Assembly: GCA_023431215.1 (NCBI GenBank) | Contig: JAEYXR010000094.1 | Span: 1-8,190, forward strand | DNA length: 8,190 nt | Direction: 5' to 3' | From: Bacillota bacterium | GTDB taxonomy: Bacteria > Bacillota > Clostridia > Oscillospirales > Ruminococcaceae | Shown here: positions 5,841-8,190 of the stretch, one piece after another | How the letters are laid out: the number at the start of each line of letters is the position of its first letter | Numbering within the stretch: the stretch's first letter is position 1 | Position numbers and translations under genes: made by a program | The notes under the pieces: model-generated | The model's database searches: none | The model's input: the letters and a program-made list of their open reading frames with translations, nothing else | Told to the model about the DNA's origin: nothing

Positions 5841-5857
5841 TGGTGGTCGTTGCTTCT

Positions 5858-5886
5858 ATTATACAAAATATTGGCTTATTTGACTA
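5858..5886 (-). promoter_or_regulatory. SigA-type promoter of the carboxypeptidase gene
   Basis: Read leftward, a perfect -10 TATAAT (5863-5858) is preceded by 17 bases and TAGTCA (5886-5881), four of six matches to the -35. The predicted start is near 5851, giving a leader of about 87 bases. Confidence 0.65.
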
Positions 5887-5907
5887 CCTTAAAACACAGA
5901 ATCTTAT
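5880..5907 (+). promoter_or_regulatory. Candidate metY promoter overlapping the divergent -35
   Basis: TTGACT (5880-5885) matches the -35 at five of six positions, and TCTTAT (5902-5907) follows after 16 bases as a poor -10. If used, it shares its -35 bases with the leftward carboxypeptidase promoter and makes a metY leader of about 185 bases. The -10 is weak, so this is tentative. Confidence 0.27.
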
Positions 5908-5914
5908 GCAAATT

Positions 5915-6100
5915 AAGCTTCACTGCTAAAGACATGGTTTAATATTTGTGTAAGACTACCGGTAATCCCGCCTATTTCTCTTGGTGCAATCTGTACCAAG
6001 AACGGAAAAACACATCAAAAAGCTTTTGCTGAAAATAAGTAATCATGAAATTTACCTGACGACCGGATGACCGGCAAAGTAAATACGGGAGGATTAAGCC
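5915..6100 (+). promoter_or_regulatory. Structured 5' leader of metY, class unknown
   Basis: Two hairpins are visible. The first pairs 5979-5988 with 5992-6001 (10 pairs, one G-U) around the triloop ATC. The second is a two-tier element: ATTTAC (6050-6055) with GTAAAT (6079-6084), enclosing CCGG (6063-6066) with CCGG (6071-6074) and loop ATGA, separated by asymmetric loops CTGACGA and CAAA. The second ends just before the Shine-Dalgarno GGGAGGA (6087-6093), so it could gate translation. Methionine genes in Clostridia often carry SAM-I or T-box leaders. The T-box AGGGTGG...ACCGCG string and the SAM-I GGAGGGA...GGCCC core are absent, so neither is called. No T-run terminator is present. Confidence 0.4.
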
Positions 6101-7390
6101 ATGAAGGAACAAAACTATGGTCTGGATACGCTGGCGCTGCATGCCGGCTTTCGTGCTGATCAAATTGAAGGGTCTACAGAGGTACCTATTCACCAGACCT
6201 CTGCTTACATGTTCCAAAGCACCCAGCACGCACAGGAGCTGTTTGAGCTGAAAGCTGCCGGCAACATTTATTCCCGTCTGGGCAACCCCACAGTCACAGT
6301 TTTGGAAGAGCGTGTGGCAGCCCTGGAGGGCGGTGTGGGTGCCGTGGCTTTTGCTTCGGGTCATGCTGCCATTTTCTCCACCATTCTGTGCCTGTGCCAA
6401 ACCGGCGACGAGGTGGTATCTTCTCTGAATATTTACGGCGGTGCCATCAACATGTTTGGCGTAACCCTTGGCAATTTGGGCATTAAGGTGAACTTTGTAA
6501 CCGGCAACGACGCTGCTGACTGGGAGACAAAAATTACCCCCAAAACCAAGGCACTGTTTGTGGAGGTGGTGGGCAACCCCAACGCCAATGTGGCAGATCT
6601 GGAGGCGATTTCTGCCGTTGCCAAAAAACACGGCATTCCTTTTATTGTAGACTCCACCTTTACCACCCCTGCCCTGATCCGTCCCAAGGAGTTTGGGGCA
6701 GACATTGTCATACATTCCGCCACCAAATTTATGGGCGGCCACGGAACCTCTCTGGCCGGCATTGCCGTAGACTGCGGCACCTTTCGGTTTGAGGGTAACC
6801 CCAAATTTCCTTATTATAATGAACCGGACGTAAGCTACCATGGCGTTGTGTTTGCAAAAGACTTTGGGGCTGCCGGTTTTGCCACACGTCTTCGTGCATT
6901 GATATTGCGTGACCTGGGAGGCTGCCTTGCTCCTATGAATGCCTGGCTGATTCTGCAGGGCATGGAGACTTTGGGGCTGCGTATGGAACGCCACTGCCAA
7001 AATGCTGTTGCCGTAGCACAGTATTTAAAAAAGCATCCGGCAATTTCTTTTGTGTCTTGCCCTGCCTTACCAGAAAGCCCCTACTATTCTTTGACTCAAA
7101 AGTATTTGGGTGGAAAAGGTGGAGCAGTCTTTACCTTTGGATTAAAGGGTGGACGTCAGGCAGGCGGAAAGTTTATTGACAGCTTAAGGCTTGCTGCCAA
7201 TGTGGCCAATGTGGGGGCTACCAAAACCCAGGTAATTCATCCCGCCACCACCACCCACAGTCAGTTAAGCGAAGAACAGCTGTCAGCCTCAGGAATTTCC
7301 GGCGAGACTGTCCGTATTTCGGTAGGTATTGAAAATGTAGAGGACATCATTGCCGACTTGGAGCAGGCCCTTGCGGCAGCGTCCTGCTGA
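6101..7390 (+). CDS. metY: O-acetylhomoserine sulfhydrylase (O-acetylhomoserine aminocarboxypropyltransferase)
   Basis: This is a 429-residue cytoplasmic PLP enzyme of the Cys/Met metabolism (gamma) family. It makes homocysteine from O-acetylhomoserine and sulfide, the direct sulfhydrylation route to methionine. PLP-binding Lys is K209 in HSATKFMGGHG (205-215). D184 in VDSTF should contact the pyridine nitrogen. YSRLGNPT (57-64) and FASGHAA (84-90) are further family hallmarks. The length (~430 rather than ~380 for cystathionine synthases and lyases) and the long mid-region around 225-260 fit MetY rather than MetB/MetC/MetZ. The ATG follows GGGAGGA at seven bases. The family name also covers cysteine synthase activity on O-acetylserine, which the sequence cannot exclude. 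No terminator is visible before the next gene, 94 bases on, so read-through into the phosphoesterase is possible. A long antisense frame is a shadow. Confidence 0.95.
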   Translation: MKEQNYGLDTLALHAGFRADQIEGSTEVPIHQTSAYMFQSTQHAQELFELKAAGNIYSRLGNPTVTVLEERVAALEGGVGAVAFASGHAAIFSTILCLCQTGDEVVSSLNIYGGAINMFGVTLGNLGIKVNFVTGNDAADWETKITPKTKALFVEVVGNPNANVADLEAISAVAKKHGIPFIVDSTFTTPALIRPKEFGADIVIHSATKFMGGHGTSLAGIAVDCGTFRFEGNPKFPYYNEPDVSYHGVVFAKDFGAAGFATRLRALILRDLGGCLAPMNAWLILQGMETLGLRMERHCQNAVAVAQYLKKHPAISFVSCPALPESPYYSLTQKYLGGKGGAVFTFGLKGGRQAGGKFIDSLRLAANVANVGATKTQVIHPATTTHSQLSEEQLSASGISGETVRISVGIENVEDIIADLEQALAAASC

Positions 7391-7484
7391 TAAAACGTTT
7401 TTGAAGCAATGTTGTGTATTTTTCCGCTTTGCCGTATGAGGTAATAAAAAGCAGTAATCCAACGAACTAAGGAATGAAAACAAT

Positions 7485-8165
7485 ATGAAACGAACACCCA
7501 GTATATACTTTACAGGAGATCTTCATGGAGATGTGAAGCGGATGTCCGGCAAAAAGCTGCGTAAACTGCGCCGGGGTGATGTATTAATTGTATGCGGAGA
7601 CTTTGGTTTTGTATGGGATGGCAGCAGCGAGGAAGAGAAGATTTTAAAGTGGTTGGGAAAACGAAAATATCATATTGCTTTTATCGAGGGCACACACGAT
7701 AACCTGGAGCTTTTGGAAAAGTACCCGGTGGAAGAGTGGAACGGCGGCCTTGTACACAGTTTAGGAGGCAACCTGCACCATCTTATCCGGGGGCAGATTT
7801 TTACCATTGCAGGCAAAACCCTCCTAGCCATGGGCGGAGGAGAAAGCGACGACTTTACCCAGCGGGAACCGGGGGTAAACTGGTGGCCTCAGGAGCTGCC
7901 CAAGCGGGAGGAGCTGGACCTGTACTGGAAGCGGCTGGACGACATAGGAAACCAGCTTGATTATGTGGTGACCCATCAAGCTCCCACCAATATTGACTCC
8001 TGCCTTACCCATAGAGTTTGCGAGGTGAATCTGCTCACTGCTTTTTTAGATAGTGTTCAGCGTAAATGCACCTTTAAAGGGTGGTTTTTTGGCAATTACC
8101 ATGTCAACAAAACAATACCGCCCTACTACCATTGCCTATATGATGATGTGATGCAGGGCGAATAA
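7485..8165 (+). CDS. Calcineurin-like metallophosphoesterase
   Basis: This is a 226-residue cytoplasmic protein with the metallophosphoesterase motif order: GDLHGD (11-16), GDFG (38-41), EGTHDN (68-73), a THxAP motif (T163-H164) and FGNYH (202-206). It resembles a Firmicutes/phage-associated single-domain subfamily with RGQIFTI and VNWWPQE-type stretches (102-108, 131-137). Substrate is unknown; the fold cleaves phosphomono- or diesters using two metal ions. Two usual metal-site residues differ: the Asn of GNH(D/E) is Thr (T70), and the first His of GHxH is Asn (N204). TAAGGA lies 11 bases before the ATG, a rather long spacing. It follows metY on the same strand, but nothing in the sequence ties it to methionine metabolism. 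The stop is at 8163-8165, and the last 25 bases of the window show nothing. Confidence 0.88.
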   Translation: MKRTPSIYFTGDLHGDVKRMSGKKLRKLRRGDVLIVCGDFGFVWDGSSEEEKILKWLGKRKYHIAFIEGTHDNLELLEKYPVEEWNGGLVHSLGGNLHHLIRGQIFTIAGKTLLAMGGGESDDFTQREPGVNWWPQELPKREELDLYWKRLDDIGNQLDYVVTHQAPTNIDSCLTHRVCEVNLLTAFLDSVQRKCTFKGWFFGNYHVNKTIPPYYHCLYDDVMQGE

Positions 8166-8190
8166 TGCTACAATAACCATAGGCAACCCC

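Noticed and set aside
6050..6084. SAM-I riboswitch for the metY leader
   Set aside because: Only a short string resembles the SAM-I core. The GGAGGGA kink-turn side, the GGCCC arm and a closing P1 helix are not found, so it is reported only as an unclassified structure.
5972..7000. Long leftward open frame (342 codons) opposite metY
   Set aside because: It lies wholly antisense to an unmistakable MetY protein, is rich in His/Gln/Cys typical of shadow translation, and has no family features.
7412..7440. Possible promoter TTGTGT-N17-TATGAG ahead of the metallophosphoesterase
   Set aside because: The -35 matches only three of six consensus positions and the region is AT-rich; not better than chance.

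Overview
The window looks like chromosomal DNA from a spore-forming, Gram-positive member of the Clostridia, probably Oscillospiraceae/Ruminococcaceae-like. That placement is an inference. It rests on a recognisable spoIIP and a ytfJ (GerW-family) gene, on purine-rich Shine-Dalgarno sites, and on a PBP5-type D,D-carboxypeptidase with a Gram-positive-style membrane anchor. The content is core-type: no insertion sequence, prophage gene, CRISPR array, tRNA or rRNA was seen.

Layout. Positions 1-1454 form a rightward block: the tail of a GNAT acetyltransferase, a DUF2953 membrane protein and the sporulation protein YtfJ, closed by a strong intrinsic terminator. Positions 1466-3193 run leftward: spoIIP, then a ~220-bp gap with several small dyads, then a small unrecognised membrane protein. 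At 3194-3535 an AT-rich intergenic region separates leftward spoIIP from rightward rpsT (ribosomal protein S20). rpsT is followed by a terminator hairpin and, about 20 bases later, a DUF4180 gene. A perfect 20-bp inverted repeat at 4325-4370 acts as a shared terminator with the convergent D-alanyl-D-alanine carboxypeptidase gene (4412-5764, minus). A second divergent intergenic region (5765-6100) carries the carboxypeptidase promoter and a structured leader for an O-acetylhomoserine sulfhydrylase (metY-type, 6101-7390). A calcineurin-like metallophosphoesterase (7485-8165) ends the window.

How the genes fit together. SpoIIP is a peptidoglycan hydrolase of engulfment and the carboxypeptidase trims peptidoglycan stem peptides, so two genes act on the cell wall. 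YtfJ and possibly the small membrane protein beside spoIIP add to a sporulation theme. MetY assimilates sulfide into homocysteine for methionine synthesis. S20 is housekeeping.

No clear new multi-gene system was found. The points most worth a second look are: the structured, unclassified metY leader; the unknown membrane protein downstream of spoIIP with an operator-like dyad in its leader; the placement of DUF4180 behind the rpsT terminator with no room for its own promoter; and a metallophosphoesterase whose second metal site looks altered at two positions.
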